64,000 bases of DNA from the NCBI GenBank assembly GCA_029945725.1, contig JAQSDB010000010.1:24885-88884 (forward strand). Direction: 5' to 3'. Shown here piece after piece: positions 19,472 through 30,300 of the stretch. The notes beneath the pieces were generated by a model that was not told the origin of the DNA, did no database searches, and saw only the letters and a list, made by a program, of their open reading frames with translations. The position numbers were made by a program, and so were the translations under genes. Every line of letters starts with the position of its first letter. The first letter of the stretch is position 1. This DNA is from a bacterium. Its GTDB lineage: Bacteria; Pseudomonadota; Gammaproteobacteria; Pseudomonadales; Moraxellaceae.

Positions 19472-19497
19472 GGATTTGGCTTCCGATCTGTACCGAC
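19472..19497 (-). other. Candidate attachment-site remnant (tRNA-Asn 3' end)
   Basis: On the minus strand cagatcggaagccaaatccc resembles caggtcggggagccaaat, then ccc, at the 3' end of tRNA-Asn (39874-39896). The last eleven bases are identical. The remnant is followed in the minus direction by a terminator, as the tRNA is. It lies on the 3' side of the tRNA, where an integrated island would leave its far junction. Confidence 0.45.
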
Positions 19498-19504
19498 GTC
19501 AGAG

Positions 19505-19558
19505 TGCACTTTGTGCAACTGCGGTGATTAAGGTATTTAAACGCCGCATATTATGCGG
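19505..19558. promoter_or_regulatory. Two palindromes upstream of the second Fic gene
   Basis: tgcactttgtgca (19505-19517) and ccgcatattatgcgg (19544-19558) are perfect palindromes around odd centres. The second lies 43 bases upstream of the Fic start. They could be operator sites, perhaps for the helix-turn-helix domain of the Fic protein itself; no binding protein is established. Confidence 0.45.
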
Positions 19559-19601
19559 ATAATGGTTTGCGCGGGTGGGGAATGCAGGCCACAATCTCCG
19601 C

Positions 19602-20741
19602 ATGAACAGCAGTGATTACACCTATATCTGGCAGGCCAGTGACTGGCCGAACTGGACCTACGATCTGGCCGCCCTGGCCGGGCCATTGGCCGGTGTTAGC
19701 CGTGCCCAGGGTTTGCTGCTTGGCCGGCTGGCCGATGTCGGCATGGCACTGCGCGATCAGGCCAGTCTGGCTGCGCTGACCGAGGATGTCCTCAAGACCA
19801 GCGAAATCGAGGGCGAGCGGCTGGATGTTGCTTCCGTCCGGTCCTCCATTGCCCGTCGTTTGGGGGTGGATATTGGTGCCTTGGCGCCAGTGGATCGTCA
19901 TGTTGAAGGCGTGGTCGAGATGGTGCTGGATGCCACGGCGCATTGTGAGGCCGCGCTGACCCTGGACCGGTTGTTCAGCTGGCATGCAGCGTTGTTTCCC
20001 ACCGGCTACAGCGGACTCGCGCCAATTCGTGTGGGCGCCTTCCGGGATGACAAGAGCGGCCCCATGCAGGTGGTTTCCGGCCCCATCGGCCGTCAGCGGG
20101 TTCACTTCGAGGCACCACCAGCGAAGCGCCTGAAGGGGGAGGTGGCGCGCTTTATGAAGTGGGTCAATGCCGGTGGCCCGGATCATCCGATCCTGAAGGC
20201 GGGCCTCGCGCACTTGTGGTTTGTCACCCTGCATCCCTTTGATGATGGTAATGGACGTATTGCCCGTGCCATCGGTGATCTGCTGCTGGCGCGCGCCGAT
20301 GGCAGCCCTCAGCGCTTTTACAGCCTGTCTGCCCAGATTCAGCGTGAGCGGCGTGATTACTACAGCATTCTGGAGCGCAGCCAAAAAGGTGCTCTGGATG
20401 TGACGCCCTGGCTGGCATGGTTTCTGGAGAATCTGGTGACAGCGGTCAACACCGCACAACACACTCTGGATGCCGTGCTGTCGAAAACACGTTTCTGGCA
20501 GCGCTGGGCCACCACACCGTTGAACGAGCGGCAAGTGAAGCTGATTAATCGCTTGCTCGACGGCTTCGATGGAAAACTAACCAGCAGCAAGTGGGCGGCC
20601 ATTGCCAGGTGTTCCCCGGACACCGCGCTGCGCGATATCAACGAGCTCCTGACCTATGGCGTGTTGCGCAAATCTGCAGCGGGCGGGCGCAGCACGAGTT
20701 ACGAATTAAACGAAGCGGCGATGGGTCTTGATCGTGCCTAG
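19602..20741 (+). CDS. Fic-family protein with DUF4172-like N-terminus
   Basis: A 379-residue Fic protein of a different subgroup from the one at 15.1 kb. The N-terminal segment (YIWQASDWPNWTYD) is typical of DUF4172/Fic_N-type proteins. Thr66-x-x-x-Glu70-Gly71 (TSEIEG) fits the class II inhibitory motif, and the catalytic motif HPFDDGNGRIAR begins at His211. A C-terminal winged helix (about residues 320-370, SSKWAAIARCSPDTALRDIN) suggests DNA binding and autoregulation. ATG 19602 is preferred because it starts at the usual family position; GTG 19575 would add nine residues. It stands alone, downstream of the hsd locus and inside the putative tRNA-Asn island. Confidence 0.9.
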   Translation: MNSSDYTYIWQASDWPNWTYDLAALAGPLAGVSRAQGLLLGRLADVGMALRDQASLAALTEDVLKTSEIEGERLDVASVRSSIARRLGVDIGALAPVDRHVEGVVEMVLDATAHCEAALTLDRLFSWHAALFPTGYSGLAPIRVGAFRDDKSGPMQVVSGPIGRQRVHFEAPPAKRLKGEVARFMKWVNAGGPDHPILKAGLAHLWFVTLHPFDDGNGRIARAIGDLLLARADGSPQRFYSLSAQIQRERRDYYSILERSQKGALDVTPWLAWFLENLVTAVNTAQHTLDAVLSKTRFWQRWATTPLNERQVKLINRLLDGFDGKLTSSKWAAIARCSPDTALRDINELLTYGVLRKSAAGGRSTSYELNEAAMGLDRA

Positions 20742-20898
20742 AAAGGCCGGACGATTTGATTTGTCATTGATTTGCCGGTTGCGCGAAGGCGCTCCCTGCT
20801 GATTGCGGTTTATACGGTATTGCCAACCCTGAGCGGCCCGTTGAGACTTCCCGCCTTATGTTTTTTTCCTTTGCCGTTTGCAAAGGAGGCAGTCACGG

Positions 20899-23094
20899 AT
20901 GCCTGCCGACATGCCCGCTCATTGGGTAGTTCCTTATGTTTACTCAGGGAAGAGTGCCGTGCAGTTATCCAGTGAAAATACCTTGTGGCTCTTGGGCAGC
21001 CTGTGCAACCTGCACAAAATCCCCTTTGATGAGCGCCTCGTTCTGCAGTCTTTCCCGCCGCCGCATAATCTGGCCTCGTTTCGCCGGGCGGCAACATCAC
21101 TGGGATTGAAGGTTGGCACGACCACCCTTAGTCCTGCTGTGCTCAAATCCTTGCCGGTGCCGGCGGTTGCCTTTCTGCGTATTCCCGCCAACGATGAGGC
21201 GGCCTCTGGTCACAATGAAGGTGAGGCGCTGCAGCCGCCCAAGGGCCGCACTCCCGTCCTGTTGATCCGCTCTGATAATGATCGCGTCCTGTTTTTCAAG
21301 GCCGGCACCCAAGAGCCGCAAACCCTGCCTTTGGCCGATCTGAACCAATACTTTGAATCTGAAGCGCATCTGGTTGGCCGCGATACGGTGGCCGAGGCCG
21401 GCAATGTTGATGAGGATGGCAATCCGCTGCCGGCCCACGCCGCGCAAGCGCAGCCCTTTGGCTTTCGCTGGTTCTTGCCCGAACTGCTCAAGCACAAAAA
21501 CCTCTGGCGCGATGTCCTGCTGGCTTCGCTGGCCATTCAGGTGGTGGGGCTGGTTACGCCAATTTGCACCCAGATCATTATCGACAAGGTCGTGGTTCAC
21601 CAAACCCACAGCACCTTGATTGTGGTTGGCGTAGCACTCGTCATGTTCATGCTTTTCACCTCGGTCATGACCTGGCTGCGCCAGTATCTGGTGCTGCACA
21701 CCGGCAATCGTATTGATGCGGTCCTGGGTTCACAGGTATTCCGGCACTTGCTGCGCCTGCCCATGCCGTATTTCGAGCAGCGAGCCACCGGCAATCTCGT
21801 GGCGCGTTTGCATGGCGTGGAATCCATTCGTGAATTTCTGACCGGTGCCGCTACTTCATTGATTCTCGACATGCCCTTCATGTTCATCTTTCTGGGCGTG
21901 ATGTTTTATTACAGCTGGCAGCTCTCCCTCATTGCCCTCGGCCTGCTCAGCCTGATTGCCTTGCTGAGCGTTCTGGTCACGCCCCTGTTCCGGAATCGCC
22001 TCAATGACCAGTTCAAATACGGTGCCCGCAACCAGGCGTTTATGACCGAATACTTAAGCGGCATGAGCACGGTTAAATCCCTGCAAATGGAGCCCATGCT
22101 GGAGCAGCGCTATGGTGATTATCTCGCCACTTATCTCGCCGCCGGTTTCCGCACCAAGCAGGTGGTCAATAGCTACAACGTGATTGCCAGTGCGCTTGAG
22201 CAGGTGATGACACTCAGTATCCTGATCGCCGGAGCCTTGTTGGTGATGCGAAACGACGGCTTCACCATCGGCATGCTGGTGGCCTTCCAGATGTTTGCCA
22301 GCCGCATGAGCCAGCCCATGATGCGGCTGGTGGGGCTCTGGCAGGAATTCCAGCAGGCCAGTCTTTCGGTGCGGCGTTTGGGCGATCTCATGAACATGCC
22401 TGCCGAACCGTATCAGCTTGTTCCCGCGCGCCAGCACAGCGGCCCGGCCACCATTACTTTTCAAGGTCTGGGTTTTCGTTACTCGGAGCATCATCCCTGG
22501 CTGTACCGCCGCCTTGATCTCGTGCTGGAGCCCGGCAAAACCACGGTACTGATGGGCCCGAGTGGTTGCGGAAAAAGTACACTGGCCAAATTGCTGCAAG
22601 GTTTTTATCAGCCCGGCGAAGGCAATATCAAGATTGATGGCTGCGATATCCGCCATTTCAGCGCCAATGAATTGCGCAGCCAGCTCGGTGTGGTGCCGCA
22701 AGAAACCCTGCTGTTTTCAGGCAGCCTCTACGACAACCTTTTAGCCTCCAGCCCGCACGCCTCGTTCGACGACATTCGCCTTGCCTGCCAGCTCGCCGGC
22801 ATTCACGACACCATTGAACAATTGCCCGATGGCTATCAAACCGTGGTCGGCGAGCAAGGCGTCGGGCTGTCCGGCGGCCAGCGCCAGCGCATTGCCATCG
22901 CCCGCGCCCTGCTTAAAAAACCGCGCATTCTGGTGTTTGATGAAGCCACTGCCAATCTGGATAAGGAAAGCGCCAGCATGATTGCGCAAACGGTGAATCG
23001 CCTGCGTGAGCGGGCCACCATACTTTTTATTGCACATCAGTTGCCGGAAGGGCTGGTGAGTGATCACGTTAAAAAAATGGGAGCTGAAGCATGA
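20899..23094 (+). CDS. Type I secretion ABC exporter (HlyB/RtxB-like)
   Basis: A 731-residue exporter. Residues about 15-140 form a C39-peptidase-like domain whose catalytic Cys is not evident (LGSLCNLHKIPFDERLV), as in the non-proteolytic HlyB/RTX class. A six-helix transmembrane domain follows, then an ATPase with Walker A GPSGCGKST (about residue 553), LSGGQRQRIAIARALL and DEATANLD. It would export the RTX protein encoded two genes downstream. ATG 20899 is chosen because a strong aaaggagg stands about ten bases upstream. Its stop overlaps the next start (ATGA), showing tight coupling. A degraded copy of its 3' end survives at 38.7 kb. Confidence 0.92.
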   Translation: MPADMPAHWVVPYVYSGKSAVQLSSENTLWLLGSLCNLHKIPFDERLVLQSFPPPHNLASFRRAATSLGLKVGTTTLSPAVLKSLPVPAVAFLRIPANDEAASGHNEGEALQPPKGRTPVLLIRSDNDRVLFFKAGTQEPQTLPLADLNQYFESEAHLVGRDTVAEAGNVDEDGNPLPAHAAQAQPFGFRWFLPELLKHKNLWRDVLLASLAIQVVGLVTPICTQIIIDKVVVHQTHSTLIVVGVALVMFMLFTSVMTWLRQYLVLHTGNRIDAVLGSQVFRHLLRLPMPYFEQRATGNLVARLHGVESIREFLTGAATSLILDMPFMFIFLGVMFYYSWQLSLIALGLLSLIALLSVLVTPLFRNRLNDQFKYGARNQAFMTEYLSGMSTVKSLQMEPMLEQRYGDYLATYLAAGFRTKQVVNSYNVIASALEQVMTLSILIAGALLVMRNDGFTIGMLVAFQMFASRMSQPMMRLVGLWQEFQQASLSVRRLGDLMNMPAEPYQLVPARQHSGPATITFQGLGFRYSEHHPWLYRRLDLVLEPGKTTVLMGPSGCGKSTLAKLLQGFYQPGEGNIKIDGCDIRHFSANELRSQLGVVPQETLLFSGSLYDNLLASSPHASFDDIRLACQLAGIHDTIEQLPDGYQTVVGEQGVGLSGGQRQRIAIARALLKKPRILVFDEATANLDKESASMIAQTVNRLRERATILFIAHQLPEGLVSDHVKKMGAEA

Positions 23095-24359
23095 GTTTCA
23101 TGAAACCAGAAATAGCGGAAGCCAATATTCTTGTAAAAGTAATTTCACGTTTTATCGTGGGGGTTGTGATGGTAGCGGTTATGACGGCAGAGGGGGGGTG
23201 CAGCAGGCTTGATAAGGTGGATATGGAAGACAAGCCTTTGGAAAATCCGCTGCCGATTAATACACGGCCGAGGATTCTGGCGATAGGCCAGGGATTTTCG
23301 GTAGGCGTCAAAAAAAATGGCACGGTGTGGAGTTGGGGGGATAACTTTAATGGGGCATTGGGCCGCAAGCTCAGTGAGCCGGAGGAGGGTTACGAGCCAA
23401 GACAGGTGCCCGGCCTGAAGGATGCTGTTTCGGTAGTGGCGAGCGATTGCGTGTTGGTTCTAATGAAGGATGGAACCGTGTGGAGTTGGGGTGATAACTC
23501 GCATCGTCAGTTGGGTTATGACACAGAAAACAAGTTCTCTGATATCCCCCGACAAATCCCCGGATTAAGTGATGTGGTGGATATTTCGACGTTGGCTGGT
23601 ACCAGTCAGGCCTTAAAAAAAGATGGAACGGTGTGGGGATGGGGATGGGGTGTAGGTGGCAAGCTCGGTAGCTCTGGTGAGTATGATAGAAATCCTGCTT
23701 TTCAAATAAACGGCTTGAATGATATTAGAAAAATACAAATTGGTTTTGGTAGCTCGTATGCAATTGATCATAAGGGGCAGCTTTGGTCATATGGTAATGA
23801 CTTGAATAAACTGGGGCGAGACTCTTCTGATCGCCTAAAAAGTACTCCCGATATTGTCCAGCTTCCTGGTCGTGTAGTTGATATATCTGCTTTATCCAGT
23901 GCAGCGTATGCACTCCTAGAGAGTGGCGTAGTATGGAGCTGGGGGCGGAATGGCGGAGGACAATTGGGAGTAGGGGATAGGAGTGAGAAATTACAGAAAT
24001 ACCCGGGCAGGATTGAGGCTCTTTCTCGTATTGTTTATATCGCAAGCAGTGATGGCGGGGCAGTTGTTAATGATGCCGGCATAGTTGCCGTATGGGGAGT
24101 GTCTGCTGCTGCCCCACCTCCACCAGCCCCATTCCCTCGGCATGATCTTAATTCGCCGCATGAAATTAAACATAAAATGGCGCTCCCAATTATCTATATA
24201 ACCAGTGGTATGGCAGCTTATGCAGCGATTGATGCCAATGGTGATGTTTGGTACTGGGTTGATAATAGCAGAGGTCAGCGAGGCACCGGTTCAATTATGC
24301 AAAATCCAGATGCACTATATTGGACGACTCCAGAAAAATCTAATTGGATATACAACTAA
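23091..24359 (+). CDS. RCC1-like repeat protein, predicted envelope-anchored
   Basis: A 422-residue protein. A hydrophobic segment near the N-terminus (VKVISRFIVGVVMVAVM) is followed by AEGGCSRLD, which could be a non-canonical lipobox, so it is either a lipoprotein or membrane-anchored. The rest contains seven RCC1-type repeats of about 45-55 residues, for example DGTVWSWGDNSHRQLG and SGVVWSWGRNGGGQLG, enough for one seven-bladed propeller. A short proline run (AAAPPPPAPFP) interrupts the sixth repeat. It overlaps the exporter gene and precedes the giant RTX gene by 21 bases, so a role in assembling, retaining or neutralising that protein is likely but unproven. Base composition is lower in GC than the neighbours. 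Confidence 0.8.
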   Translation: MSFMKPEIAEANILVKVISRFIVGVVMVAVMTAEGGCSRLDKVDMEDKPLENPLPINTRPRILAIGQGFSVGVKKNGTVWSWGDNFNGALGRKLSEPEEGYEPRQVPGLKDAVSVVASDCVLVLMKDGTVWSWGDNSHRQLGYDTENKFSDIPRQIPGLSDVVDISTLAGTSQALKKDGTVWGWGWGVGGKLGSSGEYDRNPAFQINGLNDIRKIQIGFGSSYAIDHKGQLWSYGNDLNKLGRDSSDRLKSTPDIVQLPGRVVDISALSSAAYALLESGVVWSWGRNGGGQLGVGDRSEKLQKYPGRIEALSRIVYIASSDGGAVVNDAGIVAVWGVSAAAPPPPAPFPRHDLNSPHEIKHKMALPIIYITSGMAAYAAIDANGDVWYWVDNSRGQRGTGSIMQNPDALYWTTPEKSNWIYN

Positions 24360-24380
24360 TTTTTTAATGAGTTAAAAATA

Positions 24381-27300
24381 ATGAGTGCAGAAATTGAAGC
24401 GGCATTTTTGAATTCGATGGTGGCTCGTGCGAGCTATGCAGATATTGAATCGGCTGAACAGATGTTATCTAGGTTGGTATCTCCCGCCTGGCAGTCCTCC
24501 ATGACGCCATCTATGGCTCAGTACTTTTTTAGCCATTATGCATTTTATGCAAGCTCTCTCGATGCAGGGAGTGGCTACGATGGCATTGTTTTTCAAGTTC
24601 TTGATGGTGGTGAATTAACAAATAGCTATGTGCTTGGGAATAGAGGTACGCAGTTTTCAGTAAATTATTTATTGGAAGCAGTAAAAGATATAGCGCAAGA
24701 TGTATTGCTTGCGGCCACCGGAACAAATGATCAGATTGATAAAATAAAAAGTTTGATTAACTCGATTCCTATTGGGGCCACAATAACAACGGCTGGTCAT
24801 TCTCTTGGAGGATTTCTAAGTTTATGGACGTTGTTGCTTTTTAATGACAGGGTTAATGCAGCTTATACCTATAATGGTGCTGGCATAGTCAATGGATACG
24901 ACGTTTTAAATATTATTAACGAAGTTCGCGTCGAGGCTGGGCTTAATCCAATAGATGATGTTAATTCGATTGGTTACTATACGCCGGAGTTTCTGGAGCT
25001 GACAGCAACCTTGGGGGATCATTTTTCACTGTTACGGCCGGTTAATGTTGACTCCAGGTTAAGCATAGAGGGGTTGGCCGAAACAACACTCGGTCACGGA
25101 ATTATCTCATTATCCAATGCATTGCTTGTTGCACATGTATTGGGATCAGTTGATGAAAGTCTATCGCTTGAGCAAGCCAATAAGATTGCAGAGTCGATGG
25201 GTGCGCAAGATCTTCTTGATCGAAATCGTACCATTGCCTACCTTGGTGAATTGTTTTATGGGGCTAGTGAGGTTGCTTCCTTCAGGAATACAAATGCTAA
25301 TGAGGCGCAGCTGCAAACTATGGCTTTCAGACTGCTGTCTGAAGTCGAGACCGTGCTTGGATCGATAGATGATTTCAATGCCACCATCAAAACAATATCC
25401 AATGAAACCTCAGCGTCACTATCTTCAATCGCCCGGCAAGAAGACACCAATGGCGCCTTGATGCGCCACGCCCTGCTCAATCTGTCTTCGTTTGCATTGC
25501 AATCCCCCAGCTCGACGCCACCGGAAATGACGACGCTGCTGGGTAGTGATGATTACAAGATTGATGCCTATAAAGATCAGGTGGATGCAAGCTATGCCAG
25601 TGCGCATCCTGAAACTGATCTGTGGGAAAACCTGGCACAAATGGCACGATGGAATGCTCTGCATAATGCCGACGCAGCCGTTTCACCGACATTGACCACG
25701 TATGTCAGTGATTGGAACAAGGATCGTGACCATGAGCAGGTACGGGTTGGCGATAATGTCAGTGCCGCCACGCGATATTTCGGTGGAGCAAGCGTTGATG
25801 TGTACCCGGGTTCGCAAGGAAATGACCGAATTTACGGGCTCGCTGGCGACGACACCTTAAAAGGTGGCCTTGGCGATGATTATCTGGAAGGCGATATTGG
25901 TAAGGATGAGCTGATTGGTGATGATGGTAACGATGTGCTCATGGGGGGTGATGGCGAGGACACCCTGACCGGAGGTACGGGGTCGGATAGTATTTACGGT
26001 GGCAAAGGCATCGATACCTATGTCTGGAATACTGGTGATGGCGTGGATCGCATTATTGAAGCCGATGAAGCCGGCAACACCAGTGGCGGACGCCTCAAGC
26101 TCAATGGCTCCATTATCAGCTCCGTAAAACTGGACAAGGCGACGGGGCTTTATAAATCCTCCGGATTTTTCTTCAAGGATTTGGGGTCGAATCTTTTTGT
26201 ATTTGATGCCCAAAAAAGACTTGTTTTGACCGTCAAGAATTTTGACATTACCAGTAATAATCTTGGCCTCAAATTTGTTACCAAGGATGGTGGTGGAGGT
26301 GGCGTTATTTTGCCTGGGCCGAAGGCCCCCACCACCACTCCGCCTCCTCGTGATCCGCTGGTGGTTGATCTGGATGGCGATGGTCTGGAGACCGTGGGTC
26401 TGGCGGCCGGTATTATGTTTGATCATGGTAATGATGGTGTTGCCGAGAATTCAGGCTGGGTGGGTGAAGATGACGCATTGCTGGTACGTGATCTTAATGG
26501 TGATGGCGTTATCAACAATGGCAGCGAGCTGTTCGGTAATTTTAGCCGCTTGAAAAATAGGCAGATGGCTGACAATGGATTTGCTGCTCTGGCCGATCTG
26601 GATAGCAATGGAGATGGCTTTGTTACCGAGGCTGATACGGTTGATGTTGCTCGCATCTCTAGCGAAGACGCTAACCATGATGGGGTAATCACTCCTGATG
26701 AAGTTACCACCACCATCACTCCTGAAAGCATTTTCTCGCAATTGCGCCTGTGGCGTGACCGCAATCAGAATGGCCAGACCGATGCGGGTGAGCTGCTTTC
26801 CTTGAGCGAGGCCGGGTTGTCTGCACTCAGCCTTGCCGGTAATTACCAGTCTGTGACAGAGACCGACGGGAATGTTCGTCGTGGCACCTCGTTTGCCATC
26901 ACTGAGGATGGCCATCAGATCACTACGGGCATCTATGATTTTTTGGCCAGTCCCGTACTCCGTGATTTTACGGATACCGTCACCATTCCGCCCGAGCTGC
27001 AAGACCTGCCCAATCTGCAGGGAACGGGCAGTGTACGTGATCTGCTCGAAGCCGCTGCGCTGTCACCCGAGCTCGCCGTTACCCTGTCAGGTTTTGTGGG
27101 GGGCGATTTCAGCACCCAAAATATCTTGCTGGATAATTTGATTCTGCAGTGGGCCGACAGCTCCGATATGGTACTCGCCTTGCAGGAGGGCCGTGAAAGC
27201 ACCCTGATCGAACAGGTCTGGATGAATACCCCGAATGAAGGCATTGCGCCTGATGCCCCTATGGCCACGTTGATTCTGGATGATGGTCAGCGCGTGACCG

Positions 27301-30300
27301 CACCCGTGTACTGGAGTGATGCCGCCTACACCGATGCGAGCCGGTTACTGCAGCAGCAATTTAGGGTTATTGAATACTTTAGTGGCCAGTCTGTGCGCGA
27401 TTGGCGCAATGACAGCAAAACCATTGTCGCTGCCGAGAATCTGCCTGCGGGCATTACGTTGCCTGACGGCGGTGTGACGGTTGTGACAGTCGGTTTGACC
27501 CCCGATGGGATGGCGGCTGTTCAGGATTACTGGGTGTCGTTGCGCCATGCCGTTTACGAAAATCTGGTGCTGATGACGCGCCTGTCTTCCTACGTGGAGC
27601 AGATCAATTGGGATGTGGCGGCTGATGGCCAGCTGCAGCCTGACTTCAGCGCCCTCAACGCTACACTGGATGATCTTTATCAGCATCATTTCAATGCGGA
27701 TACGCTGGCAGATGTTGTTGAGCTGTTTCGTTTCAAAGGAGATGAGTGGCGACGCTTTGGTTGGGATGGCGCGGCCATTGTACGCCAGTGGGTGGGCGAA
27801 GCCTTGGCGGGCGGCGCTGATGTGACAAGCGAAGGTGCTTCACCTGATGCGGTTGCGCTGCTTGCCCGATTGCACATGCTGGGTCTTGAAACCGATGGTC
27901 TTGTAGCGACGGGGCATGATGATCATTTGTCATTGGGTGGTGCGGCCAGTGACAGTTTCACGGGTGGAATCCTGGATGACAAACTGCTGGGGGGGGCGGG
28001 TGATGATGTGCTTGCTGGAGCGGCGGGTAATGATCTGCTGATGGGTGAAAGCGGTAACGATGTGCTGCATGGGGGGACAGGTGATGATGCACTGGTGGGT
28101 GGCCAGGGCAATGACACGCTTTATGGTGACTCTGGTGCAGATACGTATGAGTACAGTCGTGGTGATGGCAACGATGTCATTCATTCTGCCAGTGATCTGG
28201 AGGCCATGTCGGTATTGGAATTCCAGGGTGACATCTCCCCTGATGAAGTCAGCCTCAAGCGTGAGGCTGGTGATTTACTGGTAATGCTTTCTGATGGTGC
28301 CGTTATTCGCGTCAGTGATTATTTTCTGGGCCACGGCATTACCTTGAGTTTTCGTTCGGATCTTAGTCAGTGGAGCCAGGAAACCATCAAGAGCGCCGTA
28401 CAGGCGTCTACAGAAGGTAATGACATTATTTACGGCTATGCCGAGCGCAATGATGTGCTGGATGGTGCCGGTGGTGACGACACCCTCTGGGGCTCGGGCG
28501 GCGATGATGTGTTGTTGGGTGCTGATGGTAATGACCGACTGTTTGGCGAGTATGGCAATGATGTTCTTGATGGCGGTGCCGGCCGCGATCAATTAAACGG
28601 TGGGTCGGGAAATGATGTGTTGTCCGGTGGTGATGGCAATGATGATCTGGTTGGCGGTGATGGTGATGACACTCTTCGCGCTGACGCCGGAAACGATGTA
28701 CTGGCGGGTGGCTATGGCAATGACACGCTGATTGCCGGAAACGATGCTTGCCGATTGTATGGCGATGGTGGGAATGACGGTTTGCAGGGCGGTGCCGGCG
28801 ATGACTATCTGGCAGGTGGTGATGGTAATGATGAACTGCTTGGTGGTGCGGGCAATGATGTGTTGTCTGGTGGCAGCGGTATCAATCGTCTGCAAGGAAA
28901 TGCGGGTAATGACCAGATTTATGCCGGGGGAAACGATACGGTTTTCTATCGCCGCGGCGATGGACAGGATCTGATCACGGGCGGATGGATTGGTAGAACC
29001 ACGGTAGTGACTCTTGCTTTTTCTGATATTACTTCGAACGAAGTGGAAGTCTGGCGCGAAGGCAACAGCGCCATTCGTATATGGGTTGCGGGCAGCGACG
29101 AGTGGGTCACGATACAGGGTATCGGCAGCACTACCTCGGTTGACCTCATTCAGTTTGCAAATGGTGTGACCTGGACTGCACAGGATCTTATGGCCATGGT
29201 GCCCGCAACACCTGGCGACGACACTGTAAGGTTTGTCGCTGGGGCAGGTGATGTGCTTCAGCTGTTGGGAGGCAATGACATTGCCACAGGATCAATCCTT
29301 GACGACTACGTAGATGGTAACGAGGGAGACGATAGTCTTCATGGCGGCGCCGGTAATGATGTGATCAGTGGAGGGGCTGGAACTGACAGTCTCTATGGCG
29401 ATGAGGGGAACGACAGACTGACAGGTGATGCTCAGGATCAGCTGTTTGGTGGTGACGGCAATGACACGCTAACCGGCGCCGGCCTGCAGTATGGTGAAAG
29501 CGGAAACGATCAGCTGTATGCGGCAGCAACGGGATCTTTACTGGATGGTGGCGAGGGAGATGACTCTCTGATCGGTGACGACGGCGCGGACATGCTGGGT
29601 GGTGGTAATGGTGACGACTCTCTGATCGGAGGCGCTGGCGTGGACACGTTAGATGGCGGCAACGGTAATGACTCTCTTTCTGGTGGCAGTGATAGCGATC
29701 TGCTAATCGGAGGAGAGGGCGATGATCATCTGGAAGGTGGCATTGGCAATGACATCCTGAAAGGAGATGCCGGGAATGATGTGCTGCATGGCGGCGACGG
29801 CGTGGACACGCTGGATGGCGGCAATGGTAATGACGCTCTTTCTGGTGGCAGTGATAACGACCTGCTAATGGGTGGAGAGGGCGATGATCATCTGGATGGC
29901 GGCACTGGTAACGACATCCTTGAAGGAAATTCTGGGAATGATGTACTGAGTGGCGGCAATGGAGATGACGTTATTTCTGGTGGTGATGGCAATGACTATT
30001 TGTATGGCGATACGGGCAATGACACGCTTGATGGCGGAGAGGGTGAGGATGTTTTCCAGGTTGATATTGGCGAAATAACCACCCTGCGAGATGTTGATAA
30101 CTCAGGCTGGATTAATGTGCCCGGGTATTCCTATGAATACTCTTCTTTTGGTTATGACTTGTTTTTTAGAAGTCATGCCGGCAATACGTGGGGTTACTCC
30201 CCTGATGATGTTGAGCATTTCTATAAAGATGTAAGTGTTGTTTATGACCTTGCTTCGCAAACGGTCACCATGAATGGCCTGGACAACGAAACAAAGATAG

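Noticed and set aside
28000..30100. CRISPR-like regular repeats in the 28-30 kb region
   Set aside because: The periodicity is 27 bases of coding RTX nonapeptides without unique spacers, in frame with the giant protein.
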